Below are positions 52,759 to 60,258 of a stretch of 64,000 nucleotides of DNA, in pieces. Below the pieces are notes generated by a model, which searched no databases, was not told where the DNA came from, and saw only the letters and a program-made list of their open reading frames with translations. The stretch is from Variovorax flavidus (GTDB lineage: Bacteria; Pseudomonadota; Gammaproteobacteria; Burkholderiales; Burkholderiaceae_C), in NCBI RefSeq assembly GCF_030317145.1, contig NZ_JASZYE010000006.1, positions 1-64,000 on the forward strand. Reading direction: 5' to 3'. A program made the position numbers and the translations under genes. Each line of letters starts with the position of its first letter. Position 1 is the first letter of the stretch.

Positions 52759-53034
52759 ATGAACCTCGAAGACTTCCCGCCGATGCTGCTGAGCAGCGCC
52801 CGATCGCGTTCGACGTGCCCGGCTGGATCTTCGAGATCAAGCTGGACGGCTATCGCGTCACGGCCTTGTTCGGCGACGGCCAGTGCCGCCTGCGCTCGAG
52901 CAACGGGGCCGATGCGACGGAGTGGTTCCCGGAGGTCTGGCGCAGCCTGTCGGCGATCAGGGGTGGCCCCTACATCGATGACGGCGAGGTCTGCGTGTTC
53001 GACGAGCTGGGGCGCTTGTGGGCGCATGCCGTTG
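52759..53034 (+). pseudogene. ATP-dependent DNA ligase fragment
   Basis: The coding pieces here are MNLEDFPPML followed, in another frame, by RPIAFDVPGWIFEIKLDGYRVTALFGDGQCRLRSSNGADATEWFPEVWRSL and GGPYIDDGEVCVFDELGRL. KLDG is the adenylation motif KxDG, and the rest follows the N-terminal nucleotidyltransferase domain of LigD-type ligases. A frameshift near the start and a 3' truncation at the next gene make it inactive. Confidence 0.78.
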
Positions 53035-53247
53035 CTATGCGCTCTCAAGCCCCTTCAGGTAGGCGGCGATCGTGCCCACGGGATCAATCACAGCGTCGTC
53101 CGCTGCAATCCGATGCAGCTCATCGATGATGCAAGTGCGGGTCGCAATCTCGTGCTTCATCCCGTGGGCGTGGGCGATCTGATTGATGCGACGGCGCAGG
53201 TCGCCGCGGATGGAGAGCGTGACGCGAGGGGATTTCTTTGGGGTCAT
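53035..53247 (-). CDS. Small ribbon-helix-helix-like protein, 70 aa
   Basis: A 70-residue protein: PRVTLSIRGDLRRRINQIAHAHGMKHEIATRTCIIDELHRI, which resembles a ribbon-helix-helix DNA-binding fold (short strand then two helices). It could be an antitoxin-like or mobilisation regulator. The start at ATG 53,247 is used. A frameshifted copy lies at 50,245-50,440. It truncates the ligase fragment. Confidence 0.6.
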   Translation of the reverse strand: MTPKKSPRVTLSIRGDLRRRINQIAHAHGMKHEIATRTCIIDELHRIAADDAVIDPVGTIAAYLKGLESA

Positions 53248-53351
53248 GGACTGAATTCCGACATGTACGCGCGCGACGTGCACGCGCGCGCGAGGCTAGG
53301 GTCGAGGACGGGACTGCGCTTGAACGGGAAGCGCCTCGAAACTGCGGGAGT

Positions 53352-53750
53352 TCACGGATCGGCGCTCTTGCTTGGTCGCGACGCAACGCCACAGCGAAGA
53401 CGCTTCTGAAGGCGCACGCCATACGTCCAACGAAAGTGCTCCAAGAGATCGGCTCGAAGGTGGAGCGGTGTTGCGAGGCAGTCGGCGCGCATTTCGGCGC
53501 GAGCTTCCTCGCCGTCGCCCCAGTAGTCGCAGACGGCCATGGCGGCTTCAAGCAAATCAGCCGTCGTGCCGGCCGCGACGCGGTCAGCCTCTTTCAGGAA
53601 CGTGACGATCTCCGCCTTGTTGGCACGCAGCAGTTGTCGTTCGTTTTCCCGAAGGGCGCTGGCCGGACCCACAAGAAGTCCATCACCCGCGCCGAGCATG
53701 ACCGTGAAGCCAAGGCCACGCAGCAGTTCGAGGATGGATCCTGCTTCCAT
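53352..53750 (-). CDS. TubC_N-like domain protein
   Basis: A 132-residue protein. Its first 55 residues (SILELLRGLGFTVMLGAGDGLLVGPASALRENERQLLRANKAEIVTFL) match the TubC N-terminal docking-domain pattern found in many island and phage proteins beside primases. The remainder is helical and resembles nothing recognised. It overlaps the primase stop by one base, so it belongs to the same replication operon. Confidence 0.7.
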   Translation of the reverse strand: MEAGSILELLRGLGFTVMLGAGDGLLVGPASALRENERQLLRANKAEIVTFLKEADRVAAGTTADLLEAAMAVCDYWGDGEEARAEMRADCLATPLHLRADLLEHFRWTYGVRLQKRLRCGVASRPSKSADP

Positions 53751-56224
53751 CAGATTTCCTCGATGTCCACGGCGGTGGCCGGAGGCTCTTGGACGGTGAT
53801 TTCCACTTCGTCGTGCGAACCAGGCGAACTTGGCGAAGCATCAATATCCATGCGGGTTGCAGCCTGTTCCTGCTTGTCGCGAACCATGCGAACTTCGCGA
53901 ACCAAGGTTTCGGCATCGACCTCCGTGAGGTAGGTTTCTTCGCCTGGTTCGCAATGTTCGCCGGCATGCGAATCGGGCTGCAAGGCGCGCCGTTGTTGAT
54001 CCTTCGCCACCTTCGCTTTGTTCGCATCCACCAATTGGTAGTTCTTTTTGGCACGGCCGGCGGTCGGCACCGTTTCGACCTCGATCCGCGCCGGCGTGGT
54101 CGAGAGCAACTCTTCCAGCGCCGCGTCGATCTTGTCCTTGGACAAGTGACCGCCGAAGCATTCGACCGTGATCGCCTTGCGGCTGGCGCTGCCCTTGTCG
54201 GTCAAGAACTTGATGATCTTGTCGGCGGTGGCGCTCGTCTCGGCCGCCGTCACTTCGTCCAGCGCGCTCGCGAAGACGAACTTGATGGAGTCCGTCGAGT
54301 AGCGAACCCACGCCAGTCCGGCCTCGACCTGGGGCACATCGACTTTCTCGCTCTTGTCGAAGATCGCGAACAACATCGCCAGGCGCAGCAGCATCGGGGC
54401 GCGACGTTCGACCAGTGCGTTGACGACTTCGCCGGCGCCTTGGTCGTTGAGTTCGCCGAGGTAGAGCTTTTCGTACCGCTCTTGCGCGGCCGGCGTGAGT
54501 TCCATACGGCGCACATCCGTCTCGACAGGGCGATCGGCGCCGACCGCCCTCAGGACATCGATGATACGGTCCGCGAAGTCGTCGATCTTGTCCTGCGGTG
54601 TTGGCTTGGGGAATGCCAAGAAGCGTTCGCGCTCGGCGTACACCATCATGAAGCGGTTCGCGAAGCCGTTGGTCAACTCGCGCGCCGCCATCATCGAACG
54701 CAGCTCACCGGGCGTCACTGCGCACGACAAGGCGACGTGCGGATCGGTCGTCCCCACGCGGCTGGTTTTGGTCGCCGGCCGGATGGAAACGCCGTCCCAG
54801 CAATCGCGCAGCGCGGACGACAGCGTGTTGCCCTCGCGCTTGGTCTGGCTCAAGACATTGGCGAACTCCGACTCGACCACCCACAGGCGCTTGTCGTAGA
54901 TCGGCTCGACCTCAGTCTTGCCGTCGGCGTAGCCATCGTGGATCAAGTAGGCCAGGCCCTCGCGAGTTGACAGCCCGCCGCGATGAACTTGGGGCGCGAT
55001 GTACTTGTCCTTTTCACGGATCGCCTTGTCGATGCGGTGAACGACGCTGACGGCATCACCCTTGCGGCCCCGGCCGGTACGTCCGATGTGGATCCCGAAC
55101 ACACGTGGATGGTGCCAGGTGTTACCCACGGGCAGATAAGCAACGCGGCCGACCGCGGCGCTCAGGTAGGTGATGAGGTTCAACGCCACGGCATAGGGGT
55201 TCGCCTCGGTCGTCTCTGCGGCGGTGCGGGCAATCTCGCCAATCAAGCCGTGGAGGGCGGCCGGCTCAGCACGGGGGGCATTGCGGTGAGGGTCGGGATG
55301 TTCGTCGTCGGGCGCCTCATCGACGACCTTGTCGAAGCACTTCCGCACCGCATCGAGCCCCTGCGCCTGGTGCAGGTCGTTGAAGTCAGTCTGGCCCCGC
55401 TTGCGCTCGCTGCCGAACGCCGGCATCGCGACGGTGCCGTCGACCGCCTTGGCTGCTTCCTGCGCCTTGGTCAACCCGGGGTTGCCTTCGGTCTCGATGT
55501 CGTCATCAGCGGCCAACACAATCTGGATCTCCGGGAAGCGGGCGCGCAGGGCCTTGGCCACCGGCAGCAAGTTGCCGCAGTCGAACGCGACTGCAACGGC
55601 GTGCCCGGTCGCCTTGTGAACGCTCGCGCCAGTGGCATAGCCCTCGACGATGTAGATCGTGCCCGCCGGTTTGCCGATACCGAAGTAGCACCCGCGCTTG
55701 CGGCCGTCGGGAAGGAAGCGCTTCTTGCCGTTCACGTCGATGCGCTGCACCGTCGTCAGCTTGCCTTTCATGTCCTTGATCGGGACGATCAGGTCGCCGC
55801 CTTCGACGCGCAGGCCGTAATTGTTGACTCCCTTCTTGATCAGATACGGGTGGTCGTGCGCGGCAGGTTTGGACTTGCTCCAGAGCAGGCCGGCTTCGGT
55901 CGCGGCAGCCTCGTGACGCACTTCCTCGGCCTGCTCGCGGACGCGACGGGCAGAGTCAACGCGGGCGCGTTGAGCCTCGATCTCGGCAGCGCTGAGGGTG
56001 CGGCCGGGATCGCTCTTCCAGGGCTGCCACCCGAGCCCGTCGCGGTGATTCTCGAAGCCGCCAGCCGGCACCCCGTCGAGGTGCAGGACGTAGACCGCGT
56101 CGTGTTGGCCGTTCTTGCCCTTGGCATCGCAGCGATGCAGCTCGCCATCAGCAAGGATGTCGTCGGGAGGAATGATGTCGCGAGACGCGAGCGCAGCGCG
56201 GAATTGTTGGATCGGGTCGATCAA
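53750..56224 (-). CDS. Toprim/DUF3987-type primase-helicase of the island
   Basis: An 824-residue replication protein. The toprim half includes IYIVEGYATGAS with Glu194 and VLAADDD at 240-242, which are the metal-binding residues. The C-terminal half resembles DUF3987 proteins (IGRTGRGRKGDAVSVVH as a P-loop-like stretch). It also has a 5' basic region. P4-like satellites and integrative elements carry such genes to replicate their own DNA. It is followed by the TubC_N gene and preceded by a 4-bp overlapping small gene. Confidence 0.8.
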   Translation of the reverse strand: MIDPIQQFRAALASRDIIPPDDILADGELHRCDAKGKNGQHDAVYVLHLDGVPAGGFENHRDGLGWQPWKSDPGRTLSAAEIEAQRARVDSARRVREQAEEVRHEAAATEAGLLWSKSKPAAHDHPYLIKKGVNNYGLRVEGGDLIVPIKDMKGKLTTVQRIDVNGKKRFLPDGRKRGCYFGIGKPAGTIYIVEGYATGASVHKATGHAVAVAFDCGNLLPVAKALRARFPEIQIVLAADDDIETEGNPGLTKAQEAAKAVDGTVAMPAFGSERKRGQTDFNDLHQAQGLDAVRKCFDKVVDEAPDDEHPDPHRNAPRAEPAALHGLIGEIARTAAETTEANPYAVALNLITYLSAAVGRVAYLPVGNTWHHPRVFGIHIGRTGRGRKGDAVSVVHRIDKAIREKDKYIAPQVHRGGLSTREGLAYLIHDGYADGKTEVEPIYDKRLWVVESEFANVLSQTKREGNTLSSALRDCWDGVSIRPATKTSRVGTTDPHVALSCAVTPGELRSMMAARELTNGFANRFMMVYAERERFLAFPKPTPQDKIDDFADRIIDVLRAVGADRPVETDVRRMELTPAAQERYEKLYLGELNDQGAGEVVNALVERRAPMLLRLAMLFAIFDKSEKVDVPQVEAGLAWVRYSTDSIKFVFASALDEVTAAETSATADKIIKFLTDKGSASRKAITVECFGGHLSKDKIDAALEELLSTTPARIEVETVPTAGRAKKNYQLVDANKAKVAKDQQRRALQPDSHAGEHCEPGEETYLTEVDAETLVREVRMVRDKQEQAATRMDIDASPSSPGSHDEVEITVQEPPATAVDIEEI

Positions 56225-56463
56225 GCCGCACCTCCGATCTGCACCAGGAATGCGAGCGCTGCATCGAGCGTGGGCATGGCCTTGACCATGCCGCAGCGCA
56301 TGGCGTAGTAGGCGGCTGCACCGTCCGCGGGGTTGCTACGGATCAGTTCGTGGCCCTTGAGCGCGTATTGCGCCGCCAGCGTGGCGAATGCCTTTTCGGT
56401 GTCCGCCGGCTTGAACGCGGAGGGGAATTCCCCGTCGCGGTCTTGGGTGGGGGCTATGTGCAT
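56221..56463 (-). CDS. Small unknown protein, 80 aa
   Basis: An 80-residue helical protein from ATG 56,463, which has GAGGGTGGAA upstream. An ATG at 56,502 would overlap the AlpA gene by 31 bp. The composition (AFATLAAQYALKGHELIRSNPADGAAAYYAMRCGMVKAM) suggests a compact helical protein. It overlaps the primase start by 4 bp. No family recognised. Confidence 0.6.
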   Translation of the reverse strand: MHIAPTQDRDGEFPSAFKPADTEKAFATLAAQYALKGHELIRSNPADGAAAYYAMRCGMVKAMPTLDAALAFLVQIGGAA

Positions 56464-56471
56464 TTCCACCC

Positions 56472-56762
56472 TCAGCTCGCCGCGGTTTGCGCTTTGATCC
56501 ATGCGCGGACGTCACCCACGTTCCACGCGGTGACGCGCTCGGAAAGCTTGCATGGCGCCGGGAACGTACCCGACTTCACCTTGCGCCAGAGAGTCGGCGC
56601 GCTGAAAGGCAAGGGCGCCGGCATCTCCGGTCTTTTCGGGCTCTGCACCAGTTGCGATTCACGGATGAATGCGCTGTCGGGCAGGGCGTCGAAGACCGAC
56701 GGCTTGATGGTGGGAATCGCCGCTGCGATCGCCGGGTGTGGTGGCTTGGGTTTGGGTGACAT
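56472..56762 (-). CDS. AlpA-family regulator / excisionase-like protein
   Basis: A 96-residue helix-turn-helix protein. SAFIRESQLVQSPKRPEMPAPLPFSAPTLWRKVKSGTFPAPCKLSERVTAWNVGDVRAWIKAQ has the AlpA signature, with the TLWRKVKSGTFPAP recognition turn. Such proteins activate integrase or excision genes in P4-like elements. It heads the replication operon and is divergent from nothing nearby. Confidence 0.8.
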   Translation of the reverse strand: MSPKPKPPHPAIAAAIPTIKPSVFDALPDSAFIRESQLVQSPKRPEMPAPLPFSAPTLWRKVKSGTFPAPCKLSERVTAWNVGDVRAWIKAQTAAS

Positions 56763-56852
56763 TGCGTGCCGTCCTTGAAAAGTAGACGGCGCAATGTAGA
56801 AATTGCTTCGCTAACGGAATAGGTGAAACATTCCCGGGGAATTCACCAAAAC

Positions 56853-57887
56853 CTACCCCCCCATTCTTGGTCTACCCCCGGATTTCTGCCAGTTCGCAAT
56901 CAGCGAGATGGCGTCCTTCGCGCCGTCAGAGATGTGCGGGTAGCGCGCAGCGACGAACGCAGTGATCCGCTTTTTCGGTGTGCCGCCTGCTCCTTTCCTG
57001 GCGTGGTCCCAAGCTCGGACCGCGATATGAAGAAGCTCCGGGTAGTCCTCGCTGTCCGCATCGAAGTACGGAGGTTCGGTTGCGGGCGCGTCTCGCTCAA
57101 GGAATCCTTGCTCACGCGCCCACGCAGCCCATTCGACCTCGAAGCCCCTCGATTCAGCCCAACGAACGAAGAAAGCTGGGGCGCGCCGTTGGGAAGGATC
57201 ATGCTCGCCGCTATCCCATCGTCGTTTGAGCGCTCCAACCATCTCCGCGCGCAGCCTGAGAACCTCGCTCTTGTAGTTCGAACTCTTGTCCTCTGCCCAT
57301 CTGACTTCTTCGGATAGCCGGTGGTCCAATGCTCTGTTTTCCTCTAAAGTGATTTCCCCCTTCTCGGACTTCCGGCTCCACTCCCTCAGCTCATCCGCGG
57401 AAACCTTGAAGTCATCGACTACTGGAAGGGTGTAAAGATCCGACGTGCAAGTAAACCAGTTGGCGTGCTTGATCCTAGGCGTATCGATTTCGGCCCCCAT
57501 GAAATTCCTGTAGCTCCACTCCATGACCGCGGCGCGTGGCGCGACGCCGGCCAAGATCAACATGCCGTCCGGAGGGGCCCATGTTTCTTGATCTAGCAGT
57601 TGAGGAAGATCCGAATAGAAAATCGGGTTCTTTCGTCTTTCAGCCAGCGATTCAAGAAATACCCATCTCCAGGCGTCAGCACTCAGTTGCTCTTGATCTA
57701 TCGCGTAGGATTTGAACTGTTGAACCTCTTTTTTTAGGTCATCATTTATTTCAACATTGACTATTGCCGGCTCCGACTGAGCGTATTTTTCCTGCAGTTC
57801 ATTGACTACCCGAAGTTTGTCATTAAAAAAAATTGCGTCGCGTGCTGCCTTCATTCGTCTCTCGAATTCAAAAAAATGCCGACTCAA
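56853..57887 (-). CDS. Unknown protein, 344 aa
   Basis: A 344-residue protein of unknown family. The first half is AT-richer and helical (FEFERRMKAARDAIFFNDKLRVVNELQEKYA), and the middle has an aromatic-rich patch. The C-terminal half (FFVRWAESRGFEVEWAAWAREQGFLERD) appears globular. It is encoded between the AlpA operon and the integrase, all on the minus strand, and is probably an element-specific accessory gene. Confidence 0.62.
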   Translation of the reverse strand: MSRHFFEFERRMKAARDAIFFNDKLRVVNELQEKYAQSEPAIVNVEINDDLKKEVQQFKSYAIDQEQLSADAWRWVFLESLAERRKNPIFYSDLPQLLDQETWAPPDGMLILAGVAPRAAVMEWSYRNFMGAEIDTPRIKHANWFTCTSDLYTLPVVDDFKVSADELREWSRKSEKGEITLEENRALDHRLSEEVRWAEDKSSNYKSEVLRLRAEMVGALKRRWDSGEHDPSQRRAPAFFVRWAESRGFEVEWAAWAREQGFLERDAPATEPPYFDADSEDYPELLHIAVRAWDHARKGAGGTPKKRITAFVAARYPHISDGAKDAISLIANWQKSGGRPRMGG

Positions 57888-57938
57888 TTTCAGAAAGCGG
57901 GGATTTTTTGGAGCCTGCCTAGGGTCGGCAAAACTGTC

Positions 57939-59165
57939 TTACTTTGCTGCCGTGCGCAGCGGTATCACGTCTGCACCAATGCGTAGCTTGTCCAGGTAGT
58001 CGGACCACCGCTGCATCATGTCCCGGCGTGCCGGAAGATGAGCGGTGCGGTTGTAGGCCCGCCCATTCGGATCTTTGACGGTGTGCGCGAGTTGGTGCTC
58101 GATCAGATCGGCACGTTCGCCCAGCACTTCATCCATGATCGTTCGGGCCATGGCACGAAAGCCGTGAGCGGTCATGACTTCCTTTGCATAGCCCATGCCC
58201 CGCAGCGCGGCGTTGATGGTGTTTTCGCTCATGCAGCGCTCGCCCGTGCGGATGCTGGGGAACACATATCGACCGTGCCCGCTGAACGGCTGCAAGGCCC
58301 GCAGGATCTCCACGGCTTGCCGCGACAGCGGTACAAGGTGCTCGACCTTCATCTTCATCTTGGAGGCGGGGATGCGCCATTCGGCCGCATCCAGATCCAT
58401 TTCGGCCCACTCGGCGGCCCGCAGCTCGCCGGGGCGCACGAATACCAACGGCGTCAGCTTCAGAGCGGCCACTGCCGTCGGATGCCCACCATAGGAATGG
58501 ATCGAGCGCATCAGCTGGCCCACCTGCTTCGGCTCGATGATCGCCGCATAGTTGGTTTTATCCACTGATACCAGCGCGCCGCGAAGGTCAACTGTCACGT
58601 CACGCTCCACGAGACCGATCGCCACCGCGTAACGGAACACCTGCGAGCAGATCTGGACGATGCGGTGCGCGCTTTCGTGGATGCCGCGCGCCTCCATGCG
58701 ACGAGCGACCTTGTCGAGCACATCCTTCGCCCGGATCGTCGAGACGGGCAGCTTGCCGATGAACGGAAACACATCCTTCTCGAGCCAGCTTGTGACCTTG
58801 GCCTGCGTGACCGCGGCGCGCTTGTTGGCCGTCTTGGCCAGCCAGTCACGGGCCACCGTCTCGAAGGTGTTTGTAGCAGCATCGGCCCTGTTCTGCTTTT
58901 CCTCGCGTTTGGCTACGCCAGGGTCAACTCCGTCCGCCAACAGCGTCCTCGCGTCGGCGCGCCGCTCGCGAGCCTTGACCAACGCGACATCGGGGTAGAC
59001 ACCGAGGGCTAGGGTCTTCTGCTTCCCAGCGAAGCGGTAGCTGAGCCGCCAGTACTTTCCGGTCGCGGTGACGTGCAGGTACATGCCGCCTCCGTCAGCG
59101 TACTTCTCCCCGTTGGCCGCGCCCATGTACTTGAGTTGCTTGACGCGCGTGTCGGTGAGTGCCAT
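57939..59165 (-). CDS. P4-type tyrosine integrase
   Basis: A 408-residue site-specific recombinase. The N-terminal arm-binding domain begins ALTDTRVKQLKYMGAANGEKYADGGGMYLHV, typical of P4/CP4-57 integrases. The catalytic residues are Arg244 (VRPGELR), His334 and Arg337 (HGFR), His361 (LAH) and Tyr371 (GRAYNR). It should recombine at the adjacent tRNA-Arg(CCG) 3' end. The start at 59,165 has an AGAAGGGC-like ribosome binding site. All catalytic residues are present, so the enzyme looks active. Confidence 0.93.
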   Translation of the reverse strand: MALTDTRVKQLKYMGAANGEKYADGGGMYLHVTATGKYWRLSYRFAGKQKTLALGVYPDVALVKARERRADARTLLADGVDPGVAKREEKQNRADAATNTFETVARDWLAKTANKRAAVTQAKVTSWLEKDVFPFIGKLPVSTIRAKDVLDKVARRMEARGIHESAHRIVQICSQVFRYAVAIGLVERDVTVDLRGALVSVDKTNYAAIIEPKQVGQLMRSIHSYGGHPTAVAALKLTPLVFVRPGELRAAEWAEMDLDAAEWRIPASKMKMKVEHLVPLSRQAVEILRALQPFSGHGRYVFPSIRTGERCMSENTINAALRGMGYAKEVMTAHGFRAMARTIMDEVLGERADLIEHQLAHTVKDPNGRAYNRTAHLPARRDMMQRWSDYLDKLRIGADVIPLRTAAK

Positions 59166-59340
59166 CGCTGCCCTTCTGTTGGTATCGGGTTTTCGGGATT
59201 TCAGGGATACCAACAAAAATGATGGTATTTCCGTGCGATGGGATGCTACGCGGTGAGATGGCGTGAGGCAAAGAAAAACCCGCTACGCTGGGGAAACGTG
59301 CGGGTTTTGATGCTTGGTGACACGCTGCGACTCAGGTATC

Positions 59341-59415
59341 TGGTCCCGCCGCCAGGAATCGAACCTGGATCTCAGCCTTCGGAGGGCCGAATTCTATCCG
59401 TTGAAATACAGCGAG
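59341..59415 (-). tRNA. tRNA-Arg (anticodon CCG)
   Basis: Reading the minus strand, a complete 75-base tRNA folds: acceptor arms CTCGCTG and CGGCGGG pair fully with two G-U pairs, the D loop AACGGATA, the anticodon stem around CTCCGAA (anticodon CCG), the T arm CCAGGTTCGATTCCTGG and an encoded CCA end. The D-stem has one mismatch. It reads CGG codons. It is the integration target of the island integrase. Confidence 0.9.
59348..59363. repeat. Right 16-bp direct repeat (probable attR, in tRNA-Arg)
   Basis: The bases gccgccaggaatcgaa cover the T-arm 3' half and part of the acceptor arm of tRNA-Arg and are identical to 27,962-27,977. Integration into tRNA 3' ends generally leaves this kind of repeat. 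The tRNA bases beyond it (GGGACCA) would then come from the island side. Confidence 0.72.
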
Positions 59416-59459
59416 ATGGGTGTCCTCTGACGATGTCAGAAGCCCTCCATTATCGCCTA

Positions 59460-60098
59460 TCAGCCACCGCTCGCCAACGGCCTGACAAAACCAAGCCCTG
59501 ACAGGTACACCCGGAAGGTCCGCCGCCCGGTCGACACCAGGTCGAAAGCCTCGGGGTCGAGCAGCCAGTCCTGGATCAATCCGCTGATCAGAGCATGCAG
59601 CCCCAGCGCCGCCGCCGCGGCCGGGATCGGCAGGCGGATGCGGGCGCGGCGGGCGCCGGCGAGCATGGCTTTCTCGAAATCGATCACGCAGGCGTTGCGG
59701 GCGTCCAGGTGCCGCTGGTGCACCGATTGCATGTCGTGCGTGTATTCGACCTTGTGTGTGGCGATGTCGAAAACGCGGCGTACCTGGGGGTCGCTGGTCA
59801 TCAATTTCAGCGCCTCGACCATCATGCGTTCGACGTCGTCGATGGGGTCGGCCTCGGGGCCGCCGGTCACCTGCTGCGCGGCCGCCTCTAGGGGCAGCTT
59901 GACGCGGTCCATCATGGCGTTGAAGAGGTCGGCCTTGTCCTTGAAGTGCCAGTAGATCGCGCCGCGCGTGGCTCCAGCCTGCTGCGCGATCTGCTGCAGC
60001 GAGGTCTGCGATACCCCCTGGGCCTGGAAGAGCACTTCGGCTGCATCGAGCAACCGATGCCGCGTCTCGAGCGCCTCTTCCTTTGTACGACGAACCAC
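59460..60098 (-). CDS. TetR/AcrR family repressor of an RND efflux operon
   Basis: A 212-residue TetR repressor with the efflux-type N terminus (TKEEALETRHRLLDAAEVLFQAQGVSQTSLQQIAQQAGATRGAIYWHFKDKADLFNAM) that AcrR, TtgR and MexR-like TetR proteins share. The C-terminal domain matches their multidrug-binding region (LGLHALISGLIQDWLLDP). It is divergent from the efflux genes starting at 60,259, so it probably represses them and itself and is released by toxic compounds. Confidence 0.9.
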   Translation of the reverse strand: MVRRTKEEALETRHRLLDAAEVLFQAQGVSQTSLQQIAQQAGATRGAIYWHFKDKADLFNAMMDRVKLPLEAAAQQVTGGPEADPIDDVERMMVEALKLMTSDPQVRRVFDIATHKVEYTHDMQSVHQRHLDARNACVIDFEKAMLAGARRARIRLPIPAAAAALGLHALISGLIQDWLLDPEAFDLVSTGRRTFRVYLSGLGFVRPLASGG

Positions 60099-60117
60099 TG
60101 AGTCTCCCTTCTTAGAA

Positions 60118-60159
60118 TGCGCAATTGCGCACGGCTGTCACTATACATGCATGAATGTA
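60118..60159. promoter_or_regulatory. Palindromic operators between TetR repressor and efflux genes
   Basis: Two palindromes occur in the divergent gap. One is TGCGCAATTGCGCA at 60,118-60,131, a perfect 14-bp palindrome. The other is TACATGCATGAATGTA at 60,144-60,159, whose TACAT...ATGTA arms match the spacing of AcrR/TtgR operators. Either or both could bind the adjacent TetR protein. Confidence 0.6.
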
Positions 60160-60258
60160 TGTAAGATACAGCCCTTTCCCGATGGTCATGTTCGCCGTGT
60201 TGCTTTAGGCGCTGGCGCGAACCATGCATCGTCCTCTTCCTCGCTTCAAAGGAATCGC

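Larger units (their letters stand above)
27962..59363. mobile_element. Integrative genomic island at tRNA-Arg, P4-type integrase
   Basis: The element is bounded by a 16-bp direct repeat and carries a P4-type tyrosine integrase next to its right-hand repeat, 125 bp from the tRNA 3' end. It holds an AlpA regulator and a toprim-type primase, as in P4-like satellites. It also holds a 17.6-kb defence operon and many short unknown or decayed genes. No capsid, portal or conjugation genes are visible, so it would need a helper to move. Boundaries are inferred from the repeat, not proven. Confidence 0.72.

Noticed and set aside
59341-59415. A tRNA gene disrupted by the island
   Set aside because: With CTCGCTG as the 5' acceptor strand, all seven acceptor pairs form and CCA is encoded, so the tRNA is complete.
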